From Chrysomallon squamiferum (lineage: Eukaryota > Mollusca > Gastropoda > Neomphalida > Peltospiridae): a DNA stretch of 64,000 bases. Below, piece by piece: positions 38,000-51,200 of the stretch (the first letter of the stretch is position 1; each line of letters begins with the position of its first letter). The stretch covers positions 10,483,237 through 10,547,236 of the forward strand of contig CM022671.1 in the NCBI GenBank assembly GCA_012295275.1, read 5' to 3'. Position numbers and translations under genes: made by a program. The notes under the pieces are model-generated. The model did no database searches. It was not told the origin of the DNA and was given only the letters and a program-made list of their open reading frames with translations.

Positions 38000-40883
38000 A
38001 ACTCTAAATTGAATTAGTTCCAAATGAAGCTGTTAAAATATTTCAAAAATTGATTTCTCATCAGCTAACCTTCATTTTAAATAATAAGTAATAATGATAG
38101 AGCTAAGTAAGACACATATAAATGTTCTTCTAAAGGGTTTTTTAAATGTGGAGTTTTTTATTTAATTTTTATTATTATTTTTTTTTTTTATATTATCAGG
38201 TTTTTCTCCTAAGTACTTACACATTAAATGATCAAAAATTATTTCAAAGTAACCATATTTCATCTGTTAGTAATTAAATATAAAAAAAATATATATATAT
38301 TATTTGTTATAATTTACCATCTTCCTCTAAAGATTTTAGTTTTTGTCATTTGTTTGTTAACTGGGTGATTTTCTCAATAATTTTAATACTGAGAAATACA
38401 AAATAAGAAAACAAATATGAAATCTATTTTTGTTATTACATATATTTTTTGTAATTTCTACATAATTTCAGAAAATAAATATCAGAGCTTTTGGGGTAGG
38501 TTTGTCTTATTTAAAATCAATGATGTTACATACCAGCAATTAGCATGACTTATGCATTAAAGTTAAAACTTTGATTAGTTTCCAAAATAATTGAAAATGT
38601 TTAGATTTGTATTTTCACTGTTACCATTATACACATTGGTTCATGAAACTTCAAAAAAAAAAAAAAAAAAAAAAAGTTACCCTCAAGTTATTATTTTGAA
38701 ACATTTTGCACACCTCAGGTTTGAATTTCAGATTTCCTATAATATAGTAAGTCAAAATGTAAAATGTATTAGTAGCATAGATTACAGACAGGCAGTTTCA
38801 TATTAGTAACCTCTTTTTCATTTTCAGTTTTTGTTTTGTCTTACTTTTCCTGTTTTACATTATAAATTTTCTTTTATCAAACTTGAATAATATTTTTGAG
38901 ATTTCAGTTTGTTTTCCTGAGCTCATTCTTTAAGTGCTTTTGTTCACATGCATATGTTCATTTCATTGTAATACTTGAATACTGAAACAGTCAATTTTCT
39001 ATCTTTTAGTTTCCATTCTATAGAATACTTCATCATTTGGGTGTTTATGAAAATTGGGTAAAGCATGTTCATAAAACTTTTTTCTAATTTAATTTTATTA
39101 TTATTATTATTTATTATTATTATTATTATTATTTAATAGAAAATTCAGTTAGCCAAGAATACATGTTAATTTGTTTTCTCTAATTTCATCTTGCTGGTTA
39201 GAAACAGAAGGTATGTTAAAGTTTGCAAAACATCACTTTTGAAACTCACTGGAATGTTAACTATCTTCTTTTGAAAGAAACTGCAGTCTCAACTGACCAT
39301 CTTTCTAAAATCACTGTTATGTTAAATGATCATCTTTCTAAAGTCAGTGCAATGTTGATACATCTTCTTTCTGATGCCATGGTATTTTTAAATATCAGTC
39401 TTACTCTGTTATCTTTCTCATTTTTCTATTTCATTTCTGTGTTCTGGCAATTCAGTGGTGGTGCCCTGTTGTTTTCCTAGAACACAGTTTAAAGTAGATA
39501 ATTTAAGCCTGTTTATTCCTTAATGCTCTGACTGAGCCATTTCAAAATCCAGTCAGTGTTCTGTGAGTTGTTTGTCAACTTTTCTCTTTCTTATTACATT
39601 CTGATACGTCAGTAAAGTTTTGTTCATTCATTCTATAAATTGTAATATTTTATTAAACTTTTAGTTTATTTAAGATAATTTAGTCCTTCATAATAAAAAC
39701 TGTGATCTTACCAATTCAACTTTCTCATTTTGTGTTCCCAAACTGTATCATCATTTTATTTACTTCTTTTCACTAAAATGTGTTACAGAAATTCTGTAAA
39801 GATGATTCCTTCTGGAAAGACAGTAATTCTTGTGTACCTTTAGTGACCCCTATAATAGTTAGAAGTCTAGAGTTATCTTGTTCCTAACTACTTTAGGTGG
39901 TTCAGTCCACTGACCCACAATTTAAGCCCCTTTCTGGCATAGCAAGGTTTCATTGATCAAATGCAATGAGTGGATATAATTTCCTTTCTGCTGTTAGGTA
40001 CTTGCTATTTTTCTGAAATGGCAACAATGTCTAATTCTGAGTTTAAGCAGTCATTTCCATTACACTGAGTATGTTCTGATAAGATTTAATTTCACTATTT
40101 AAAAATCAGATTTCAAAAATAGATTGTTTATGATATATACCACACCAGTGAATTATGGAATTCTACTCAAAAAGAAAAAGCCATATTCATGACAGGATGT
40201 TAACTAACCGAAGTAGAGTGCAGAGGTCATGTTTTAAAGCTGTTCTCTAGGTTCTTGCTCATTTGCTGGGATCATTCAAAAATCATTTTACTATCCTTCT
40301 TTAGCTCGTTCTTTCTTTAATATTGTTCTACAGTAACTTGCTGTTCTGGGAATTCAGGATAACTGCCCCATTCTCTTTGCCCAGAACTGAAAGTTACTAG
40401 GGAATACTCTACTTTCACTACAAAGTCTTTTAATTACTTCTTGGTTTAATTCACTGTTAAAGTTTTTCAGCAACACAATTCTTTAAGTTTAAATGATTTT
40501 CCTTCCACCTTTCTGTTAGTAAATCAATGGGTCCCAGCAAAGTTCTGTCAGTTTTGGATTCCTTTAGGAATATTCTTCATCTGTTACAAGAAAATGAACA
40601 GCTTCTGCAAAAATTCTGTCTGCTTTTCTTACTGAAAGTCAAGTTACAATATCCTTTTCTGTATAAATAATTCTCAGAAGGAACAATAAGGAAAACTGTC
40701 CAAATTACTGGACATTTTTAGTTCCAAACAGCATACAAAAAAACTTAGTTGTCATCAATGTTTATGTATAGACACAGAAAAACTAGGAAAACAGAAAGAA
40801 GAGAAGAGAAAAATGTGGAATAGCATTAAAAATTCAAACTCAGAAAAATAATGTTCTAAAAATCTTAGTATCATTAAATTACT

Positions 40884-40965
<82 letters not shown>

Positions 40966-41081
40966 CACAAACACATACACATGAACAAAATACTTAATCA
41001 GTTAATGCATTCTCTTTCTGGACACAGTTAACCACTCTTAACAAATGTTAAGAATTTTCTTGTTATTATCATATCATTGTC

Positions 41082-41162
<81 letters not shown>

Positions 41163-43969
41163 TTCTTTTGTTAGAAAAGTAAAAGTTCCCTTTTCTCTCT
41201 TTTTGTTGTTTACTGCATCATTTTCTATGTCTTCTCCATTACTGGAAATTGAGCTTGGATTTATTAAAATCAATGTCACTTACACCAAATTTAATAAAAC
41301 AATTTTTGAAAACGTTGATCAATTCATAAGTGTGATTTCTATTTCTTCATTATCAGTTACACTTTGTTCTATGCTAGAACACCTCGTGAATATTCATTCT
41401 AAATTTTATATATTTATTTATTTAATTAAAAACAAAAGCAATCTTATTAAATTTGAATGGTTTATTGTAACATTTTTTTTTAAACTATTATATTTACAGT
41501 ATTTTGCTTTTTTATTTTTTTCCTGTACTTAGAAAAATCATCAGATGTATTATTTCTTTCATCATTTTCATTTTTAATATGAAAATAAAGCTATTCACTA
41601 CTGAATGTAAATGGTTTATACAAAACCATAGAGCAACTATTGAGAATGTATGATTTATTGTTAATTATCTTTATATTTTGTGTCATTTACTCATTTTTAA
41701 TGTTTTTATAACCAGTAACCATTGAGAATGTATAATTTTATTGACAACTTACATTTTGTGACACATTCCTAATTTTTTATGTTTTTTAATCGGTAAACAT
41801 GTTTACTGTTTTTACATGTATATTGTGTTATCTTAACCAACTTTTTACAAAATGCACTCTTTATTTTATTGCCCATAATGCATTTTACATTGTTTGCTAA
41901 ACAATTTAAATTTTTTAATAATTTATATTTTAAATTTGTACCTTTTTAAAACAATATTTGATTGTGCCAAATAAGTTTTCTATTGTTTGAAACCTGTATT
42001 ATGCCCAGTACATTTGTATTCTGATAATAGTACTAGTACTATTACACTGTTATATTGAAAATATTTCAATAAATGGCTTAATTGAATTTCTTGTTTGTTG
42101 TTATTAGTATAGTTATTTGTGCACAAATTAATTTTCAGCTTACAGAGTGTAATTTTATAAATAACAAATACAAATGGTTTTTGATGTGTTTATGATTTGA
42201 CACATCAATTGAAATAGTTTCATTGTTTCGTGAAAGAATATATGCTGGCATTAAAGTCAGTTAAGTAAAGAAACACCTAAAACACTGACGTCTATACATA
42301 AAATATTTTAAGAGGACTGACAATCTTGACAACAGTCATACCCTTGGATCAGTCTGTTGTTAAAACAATTTCTGGGATTCATAAATGATATTGCATGAAA
42401 TGTAATGAATGAAACATGAATCAATGTTCAACAAACTTGATTATTCTATTGATGACTGGTACTGGGATGATCCTCAAGTCATACTGACAGATATCTTAGA
42501 AGAAATTAATAACATTTGTTTGAATATACATTTAGGAAGGAATTTACAATCAAAGAATAATCAATCAAGCTATTAAAAGAAGAAAGAAAATATTTTACAA
42601 AAGTTAAAATGTTATTTTCAAATAGCCCAAATCTGCTGCATTAACACTATCAGATCATATATTTAAATTATTTCAGATCATATTATTTTACAACTTAAAT
42701 CATGAAAAGAAAAGGAAAGGAAAGGGAAAAGAAACATACGCTATCAAAATATTCTCTTAATTTTAAAAGTAATGAGAACACAACATCTAACACTTAAGAT
42801 TTCATTTATCACTATTATTACTTAGCATTTGTTTGATTATTGTTGTTGTTTTTAGTTTATTCTTATTATTTTTATCATTTTTTCTTTATTAACTTGTGCA
42901 TTATATAGATACTTCTCCCATTAGTGATATTTGAATGTAAAAGTTATTTCTCTTAGACCAATTTATTTAGAAAGAGAATCATGAATATATTGCTAGACAT
43001 TTTCATGTCCATTAACAAGAAAGGAAAAAAGATGGATAAATGTTCTGTTAAAGAGGTTCTATAAATCTGGAGTGTTTACTTTTTTCTGCATTTTTTCTTC
43101 AGTTATGAGTGCTGTTTCATCTAAATACATGTATAATAATTATTTAAAGTTACCATATTTCATATATTATTTTAATAACAGTATGTTAAAAACTTGTTTA
43201 ATCTCAAGCTTGTGATTTATTAATATAATCACAAAAGTAATGGATAATTGATTATTCTTCGGAGAAGCTGTTTTTCATATATACTTATGTTTAATCCAGC
43301 ATAGTTAGTTTGTTTTATCTTTGTTTAATTTGGAAAAAATTACTCATTTCAAATTGTGGCAACCTTTTACTAGCAAGAGAGGCCTGGCTACAATTGTTAA
43401 TATTTTATTTATTTTTTTAACTTGGTTTCCATTCTTGGTCTAACAGTAAAAGTACCTTTTGGTTCTAGAGCTTAATCTATTTCCTGTCACTACATGTAAT
43501 TAAATACAATTTAAAAATTGTAATTTTCTTCCCAACTGTTATGGTGTAGCCTTATTTGATAATTCTAAAAAAAAAATGAACTATCAAGCATAATTGAAAA
43601 GAAGATATTCCATATGCATCAGTTAATTTATTAACATAGATAAAAGGAAGAGAAATAACATTCATGTTTAGTAACTATAAATTTGTTTATATTATGTTCT
43701 CTGTATGACATTGTTGAATCAAAGTGAATAAATATGATGAAAACATGTTTATACATATTTATTGTATTAGTTAAATATTGGTCTTCAGACATTCAGTTTT
43801 TAAAATGGTGCTGAAATTTTATTAATTTCTTTTTATACTACATAAATGAATACAGTTATGGCACATAATATATACAATAAGAATAAAAGTTATAAAATGT
43901 TATTTATTATTTGTTTGTTTTTTTACATTCTTTGTGGGGTTAAATCATAATTAAATGACTTTTTTGTTT
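38000..43969. other. No gene seen; microsatellites only
   Basis: This stretch holds (CA)n at 40886-40962 (about 38 units) and (TTA)n at 41083-41162 (about 26 units), plus an A run at 38654-38674. The frames that cross them are products of the repeats. 39200-40700 is slightly richer in GC and has repeated YTTTCTAAARTCASTG phrases at about 39300 and 39330, but no recognisable protein. Confidence 0.6.
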
Positions 43970-44191
43970 TGTTTTAGGTTACTCTGTCAAAAATACATAG
44001 CGCATTATAAAAACATTTTATAACTCTGTGCCTTGCTTATTCATTATTACTTTTGTATGTTTAATATATCGTAAATAAAAATTAATGAAATGAAGAGGTT
44101 TGACTTGTACAAAAAAATACCGTCAAATGTACTTCATTATGCTGAAACAGAATTGAAACCCTTTAAGAAAGTTATTTTACAAATAAGCCTA

Positions 44192-44253
<62 letters not shown>

Positions 44254-44376
44254 GTGTACATGTTAAAAGAATTAACAACAACAAGAACAAATTAAAAAAA
44301 AAAAAAAAAAAAAAAATTAAAATGAAAAAGTATAATGACAAAAGAAAACAATAAGGAAAAAAATAATAATAAACGC

Positions 44377-44419
<43 letters not shown>

Positions 44420-44892
44420 AATGAAAAATAAATAAAAAAATAAAAAACCCAGACTGTCTTAAAAAGATAAGATATCGACGAGAATTTTATGTGTTTGAGT
44501 GTTTTTAAATATAAATTTCTTCCGTCATCAATGCCTGGTTTCATTTTACTTAAGTTGAACATAGAATGGACTCGTGGCAGGTTGTTTTTATTTTCATTAT
44601 TAAACATTTCAGAGTCACGTCCCTTGTTAGATGTCGCTATTTCTCCAATATGTCAGCCTCCAGCTGAAAATTTTAACGCGTGTAATATAATGTAAATTTC
44701 AAATGAACTATATTAATTTTATTTAATTTCGGAGTAATTCCGTATTTTGACAGCAAGTCAAGATTTCTAACTTCTAGTGTTTTCGTTGTCAACATAATCG
44801 GACATTTCTGTTTACATTAAAATTGGATTTAAACCGACATTGGCACAGGCTATATTTCTTGGTCAAAAAGTAAAGAATACTGATGTATGATC

Positions 44893-44972
44893 ATGATGGA
44901 AACAGCAGTAAAAACATTATTGGAAAGGATACCGAATGGTTTAAGGACATTATCAGCAAAAGTCAAAAGAAA
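44893..44972 (+). pseudogene. Putative first exon, arm B copy, damaged 3' end
   Basis: ATG codons at 44893 and 44896 open METAVKTLLERIPNGLRTL, matching the arm A exon except Glu for Ala. After KVKRK the arm A sequence CACCCTGAAG is missing, so the frame meets TAA directly unless the new GAAA|GTAAAAG donor is used, in which case the phase differs from arm A. It is therefore probably a dead or altered duplicate. Confidence 0.45.
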
Positions 44973-45142
44973 GTAAAAGAGGTTAGTAGAACCAGTTTTT
45001 TTTGTGTACATAAACAGAATTTTTTTCTCGAATCAATTTTTTTTTTATCCAGTTACATGCAGAACTTTCAGTTAAACAAATAAATATATATATAAATGAC
45101 ACACTACTACATTTTGAACCTCTAGGTACATGCAGTTTCTGT

Positions 45143-45168
45143 GTTATTATTATTATTATTATTATTAT

Positions 45169-45235
<67 letters not shown>

Positions 45236-45325
45236 TTGTGTTATTATTATTTATTATTAGTAGTAGTAGCTAGTAGTAGTAGTAGTAGTACATGCAGTTT
45301 TGTGTGTTATTATTATTATTATTAT

Positions 45326-45361
<36 letters not shown>

Positions 45362-45395
45362 GTACATGCAGTTTCTGTGTTATTATTATTATTAT

Positions 45396-45427
<32 letters not shown>

Positions 45428-45600
45428 CATGCAGTTTCTGTGTTATTATTATTATTATTATTGTAGTAGTAGTAGTAGTAGTAGTAGTAGTACTAGGTAC
45501 ATGCAGTTTCTGTGTTATTATTATTATTATTATTTAGTAGTAGTAGTAGTAGTAGTAGTAGTACTAGGTACATGCAGTTTCTGTGTTATTTTATTATTAT

Positions 45601-45635
<35 letters not shown>

Positions 45636-45637
45636 TT
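45143..45637 (+). repeat. Composite minisatellite: (TTA)n-(GTA)n-TACATGCAGTTTCTGTG
   Basis: A unit of roughly 65-75 bp made of GTACATGCAGTTTCTGTG, a TTA run and a GTA/TAG run repeats about six times plus one degenerate unit. Start points of the unique spacer are about 45127, 45292, 45363, 45426, 45499 and 45569. In arm A the same spacer occurs once (reverse complement near 5250-5272) beside a plain (CAA)n tract, so the amplification is specific to arm B. Valine/serine-rich frames across it are artefacts. Confidence 0.9.
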
Positions 45638-45966
45638 ATAACGTGATGAATGATATTTGCAGATGAACGTAAGACTTTATTTTAAATGGCATGGAAATGG
45701 TTTAAAAAGCATTAGTTTAAGTGACGAAGTACAGTCATATATAGTGTGATAATCTAATCGTATATTAGAAATCATCAGTTACAGAAGAAACTGCATCCAT
45801 TTTTGTTCCTGAAATGATCCAGTTATATAAATTATTATGTACTGTAACACAAACTACAATTTTACTTTTTGGAAAAGTATTCTGGTCATATTGTTTGTCA
45901 TCTCATACACTCTTGTGGTGATAAAGTACTTACATAGCATCCTTCCATCCATCCATGAATCCAGTA

Positions 45967-46696
45967 GACTTGAAATAACTGTATCAAAACATAATATATG
46001 TTGATAAAGGGACCTGATTTTTTAGAGAAAAATGTAGATAATATTATATGTGTTACAGAAGAAAACCCAAGAAAAACCAAGTAAGATGTTACTTTGTATT
46101 CAGATTAAGCAGTTTCCTCAGTTTTTAGTGAAGATTTTTTTTAAGTGTGTAAGTTGAATCAAGATGTCAATGACCCAGTTAATTAACTGTATCATAGATT
46201 ATTATGTTGTCTTGGAAGAACTCTTTCTATAGCTTATTCTCCAGAACATCTTTTTTCAATCTCCCAGTGTTTACAAGAAAGTCTTCTTAATGTCTCAGTT
46301 TAGAGAACTCGGCTGTAAAATTGTCTACATCCTGCTTTGATTTAACTTCCATTTTTATGAAATCTTGGTGCTTGTTGGTCAGAGGCACAGTGAAAAGTAT
46401 GTGTTTTGGCAGACAGCTAGATCAGTGTCTCTCCAGTGGGATGTAAAGTAATGCTGTCAGATGAGACATTAGCTCTTTGCTTATGGGAATCCTCAGTACA
46501 GGCATTGCAGGTTAAATCTGTTCTCCCATTCTGGCATTTTTGTAACATAGCATGGCAGTTTACAAACTGCTATTACTGTCCAGGGGGTGTCTTCCCATCT
46601 GGTAGAATTCCCTGGTTCATATAATTCCCATTTCGTAGAAAAAACTCATCTACTGCAATACCTGATTACCTCTGTATATAATGAACTTGGCCTGTA
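45967..46696. other. Segment of about 730 bp present in arm B, absent from arm A
   Basis: Arm A reads, in reverse complement, GAATCCAGTACATACATCTG without interruption. Arm B has GAATCCAGTA, then 730 bp, then CATACATACATCTGG. The flanks share only GTA, so I cannot say whether it is an insertion with a short target repeat or a deletion in arm A. On the - strand the segment includes a short coding-like stretch NKHQDFIKMEVKSK, but stops interrupt it and I do not recognise it. Confidence 0.6.
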
Positions 46697-46951
46697 CATA
46701 CATACATCTGGTTTCTTTCAACATTCAGAGGTGGAGTGCATTGTTCCTAAATCAGTTATGTAACATCAAAAGAAAGCAGAATAAGCATTCACTTTTGTTG
46801 TAGATTTTTACCTTTTTCATTATTATCATCATCATAATCATTATCATCAAAATTATTATTATTATTATTAGAATATTATTACAGTTATTATTGTTGTTGT
46901 TGTTGTTATTATTATTATTATTATTATTATTTAATCTGGTCATTCTTATTG

Positions 46952-46987
<36 letters not shown>

Positions 46988-47556
46988 TAATCTGGTCATT
47001 TCTAATTCATAAATGTTTCATCTATCTATTAAAAAAACAAAAAACAAAAAACCAGCTCGATGTTTTTTTTTGTTAATTCTCATGGCTTGCTTCTGTAAAA
47101 GAAAACGACAAAAAGATTATAAATATATAATTTTATTCAGCAATATAATTTAAGAAAAACATATTTTACATTCGAGTAATTCATTTATATTCAGGAAATA
47201 GAATATGTGAACGTTACCTTTTTCATTAACTGTTCGAATTAAACCATATTCAGCTTAAACATGTTCAAGACATATGTTACTCAGCATATTTACGTTATGC
47301 ACACATACATATTCACATTGTGCACATATTATACAATATATGTGACATAGTATATTAATAGTATGTACACTAAAGATATGACCTGCAAATACTTTTGCTA
47401 TGACAGAAAAAGTTAATATGAAGGACCAAATCATTGGGAATACATTTAGATGAATACCTTCTTTTTTAATTATTTACATTCACTACATTCGATACATAGA
47501 CTATTTCGATATTTGTCATATTTGCATACTTTATACGATAAGCGATATCCATACTA

Positions 47557-48220
47557 CAATAATACCTCAGATTAAAGATGTAGTTGGTTCCAAATTTCCG
47601 ATCATTAAGTGAGGTATCGTTAAGCGGGAGATTAATTTACATAGAATTGAGGTTAAAAGCAGTGGTTACTTTCTCGCTGATGAAATTTCGCATAAAAAAG
47701 GTGAAATAACGATAAATAAAATGGCAGTTTAGGCATAACTGATTTAATAGATTATAGATATTAAGTAAACAGTAAATCATTTACAAATCAATTTATACAA
47801 ATACATTAAGAAATAATTATATGCTGCTCATTGTGGGTTCATCTTTGTGGGTTTTGGATTCATTTAAGATAATGTATTTTGTTTCTGAAGTTATTGTCTT
47901 CCCATTCTTTTTATCATCAGCATTTGCGATATTCGTTTTGACATATTGGAAGGATAAATTACAAACGAGTTTAAGTCTAAATCGAAGCAGAAGAGAAAAG
48001 TGAATCAGAATATCAGATGCACCTATGACCTGTCATCTGATCAACACAGCAGACAGAAGCTCGTGAATGAACGAAAAACAAAAGAAAACAGACTTAAAAA
48101 CATGCATTGTATCCATTTGTATCATTTATTTCGAGCAATTAACTATTAAATTTCTATTTATATAATTTGTAAAAGAAAAAAGGTAGTTAAAGCGGGATAT
48201 CGTTAAACAAGATATTACTG
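47557..48220. mobile_element. Tc1/mariner-like non-autonomous element (664 bp), TA target
   Basis: The left end reads CAATAATACCTCAGATTAAA. The right end in reverse complement reads CAGTAATATCTTGTTTAACG. The ends agree in the pattern CARTAATAYCTYRKNTTAA, and a TA lies directly outside each (47555-47556 and 48221-48222). The GGTATCGTTAAGCGGG and GGATATCGTTAAACAAG phrases inside both ends extend the inverted similarity. No transposase is visible; the 60-codon frame at 47821 is not one. A pogo/Tigger-type MITE is the best guess. Confidence 0.6.
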
Positions 48221-51200
48221 TATTCGTACAATAATAATCGTTTTCCAAATAATCTGGAACAGTTCATTATAATGACTGAGGTAAAACCAAGCATGTAAAT
48301 AAGACCATTGAACCACATTTAGCCTTTCAACGAAATGGGAATTCTATCAGATGGGAGCAAGCAGTCCAGGGAATGATCATATATAACAACAGCTTTGATC
48401 AATTATGGCTGACCAGGGAGTTGTGGAAAAATTACATTCACTGTGACATACCAACCATCCATTCTTCCAAGCACCACTGATCATCTTTTTATGTTGACAT
48501 CTGTTCATCAGTTCTTCTGTCCATCCATCCATCCATCCATCCATTTATCTATTTATTTATTTGCTTGTAATCCTTCCAGATGAAACATTTTAAGTGTCTC
48601 TGGCACTTTAAGTTTAAGAAATGGATTTAACAGCCAATACTATGTTGTCTGTCTAGAAAGTCATTAGTTGTACACCTATGTCGTCAGTTATGTTTTTCAA
48701 GTGGTCTTAAACCACTGCTTAAAGATAGCTGAGGCTAATAATCAGAGATCCCAGCAGACTACTAAATGCTGAGCTGCATGATACATCAGTATATTTATGT
48801 ATACAATTTTACAATCCAAGTTAATGGCAATGAAGTTAAGAGCACAAACAGAGACAGTTCCCTATAGTTACAATTGGACTTGTTTGTGTGATGAAAGGTG
48901 ATCTTGTTTTACAAGTCAGCAGGGAGTGATGAAGCAGGTAAAATGTTATTTATAAAATACTGATATACCCTTACAACATAAACTGGTGACAATTTATTTG
49001 AATATACTCTGAAGAATTGTAAGAGAAAACAACTTAGAACAAAGTCAAATTTTAAAGATCATTTTAAACATATTATGAATATATATAGAATATAATACAT
49101 TTTGATATAAATATTTCTGAGTTAAATGTGTCTTTCGTAATATTTAATTTTAAATGGATAAGATATCCTGACTAATAACAGATAGAAAGATGTAGAAAAG
49201 CAGTAGATTAATGATATTGACATCACTTTTGCCTGAAACCGTGTGTGTGTGTAACATGTAATTTATCAAATTAAAAATAGTTCTGTCCCAAAAGGCTACA
49301 TTTCTGGAAAATATAGAAATTTATCTAGACATGATATCATGTCACTGTTTCTAGTCATTGTAAGATAAAATGTGGCATGTAGCCATTTTTGTTATCTGTA
49401 ACCAATAGTTCATTGACGTATATGATACATACATACCTACTGTGTTATACAAATATACTTTCATTTTTATTTCTTGAAGCATACAACAAAATTTAATATT
49501 TGTATCTTTTAACAAATCAGGAAGTAATACAAATAAACAGTGTATTAGCTGTTACAATCAAAATATAATAAATACTATAGTAAAACTGTTAACTGTTTAT
49601 TTATCAGACCGAAGAGACAAAAACAAAAACACAATTACCTCAAGAACACTTGCCTGATTTATTCCACACCTTGTCATATCTGCTATATCAGTTTTGACAT
49701 CATAATCCATATAATAAATGGTAACTAAATCTGGCTTACAGATAAAACATCTAAAATAAATGTTTACATTGGGTTCAGAAAAAATTGTCATTAATATAAC
49801 TTTAAAATTTAATTACTGATAAAGTATGAGCATAATTTGAAAACAAAATATGTTTTAAAACTGATAGATGTGTGTTCCAGGAATAAACTGTTATTGAAAT
49901 CTACCATTTAAACTTATGAAAAGTATTCTCATATAACTTAATTTTTTTTTTTTTTTTTTTTTTTTGAATTATGCACTGATCAAAAATTTGTTTGTAAAAT
50001 GTTTTTTTAAATAAGAGTATAGAAAATGTACCCACATAACTATTTGAAATTAGTTATTGAATAATGCACACATAAAATATTGATAATAAAATTTTCATTT
50101 TAAATTTACTTCAGATGTATGATGTAAGTAACCCACAATAAACCATTAATAAAACTGTTTGCCTTTTGTAATCAGTTTATGGATAAAACACCCAGAAAAA
50201 TTGGTAATAAAATCTACCTTTTAAAATTAGACCTTAGATAAGGTTGGCCATTCTAAATTAGTTTTTGTATAAGCTAAATATTTTTTATATCCCCTAATTT
50301 ATTTGACATACAGTTCTTAATTCTGATCAAAGACAGTAAAATATCAAAAAGGCCAGTTCCAGTTTTCCAGGTAATTTTCAAATTAGAGACTATCCTGTAT
50401 AAAGGAAGCAATGCATTTATTCAAAGTAGACCGAGTTGTATTTACAACATAACAGAGATGATTTAGGAGAGAAGAAATCTGAAACCATTTTAACTGCTAT
50501 TTCTCTTTAATCCAAACAGTTGCTGAAATTATTACACTAATTTCATTGTGCAAATAAGACTAAATATTACTTCAGACCAATCCAGTGTTGATGTTAATCT
50601 GTGCATCAAGACACTTCTGGAAATAATTGAATAAGTATGTATTATTATAATTACAATTTATCGAATTGTTACTAACACATTGTATCATAATCTCAAAACA
50701 ACAAACCTACTTTTCACTCCCAGAAAGGAGAAATGAGACAAAGGGATATTATTAAAATTAAAAATAGTAAATAATAATATAAGTGTTATTGCATTGCCTG
50801 TGATATTATTGATATATTGGAGATCATGTAAAATTTGGCAGATGTGTTAGAGATCAGCTGCTCAATCTCTAACAGACTTACCCATTAACTAAATCTACTT
50901 TCAATTCATTGATTTCATTTAGTTAATTTCTTCTTTTTCCTGCGATCTCAAATTTCCTTTTTCTTGGAGTGGATATTTATTTTTAAAAAGTAATCAGATA
51001 AAATGATAAATAAGAATGTAATGAACTTACATTTGAAACAACTTCATTTTTGTGAATGATTCATTGTTTCTGGCAATAACTATAACTGTTTTCAACAGTT
51101 GTTATCGTAAACATTTATTCATTTATTTCCAGGTATGTCATTCAGACATTTCCGAAATATGATAATGTAAACAAAATAAAATTGTGTACCATCAACATTA

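Larger units (their letters stand above)
30620..38000. repeat. Diverged field of the AGAAATAAGCACATCTGA core
   Basis: Ten or so reverse-orientation copies of the array core appear as TCTGRTGTGCTTATTTCTAA-like phrases at about 31023, 34683, 35253, 35768, 36235, 36410, 36953, 37656 and 37914. A few + copies lie at about 32690, 32992 and 33395. Each is followed by a loosely conserved NAACAANTA stretch. Between cores the sequence is AT-rich with no conserved coding. Confidence 0.6.
43970..47397. repeat. Inner segment of inverted duplication, arm B
   Basis: Reverse complement of 4165-6352. Shared order, read on the + strand, is CTGTCAAAAATACATAGCGC, (ATT)n at 44193-44253, A-rich block, candidate exon, composite minisatellite (replacing (CAA)n), a roughly 730-bp extra segment, (TTA)n, then the GACCTGCAAATACTT end. 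Similarity stops at about 47397. 47398 onward is unrelated to arm A. Confidence 0.85.

Noticed and set aside
40755-40988. Cys-Val repeat frame
   Set aside because: Translation of the (CA)n microsatellite at 40886-40962.
45292-45641. Frames made of Val, Ser, Leu and Ile runs
   Set aside because: They are translations of TTA and GTA repeats in the composite minisatellite and have no other support.
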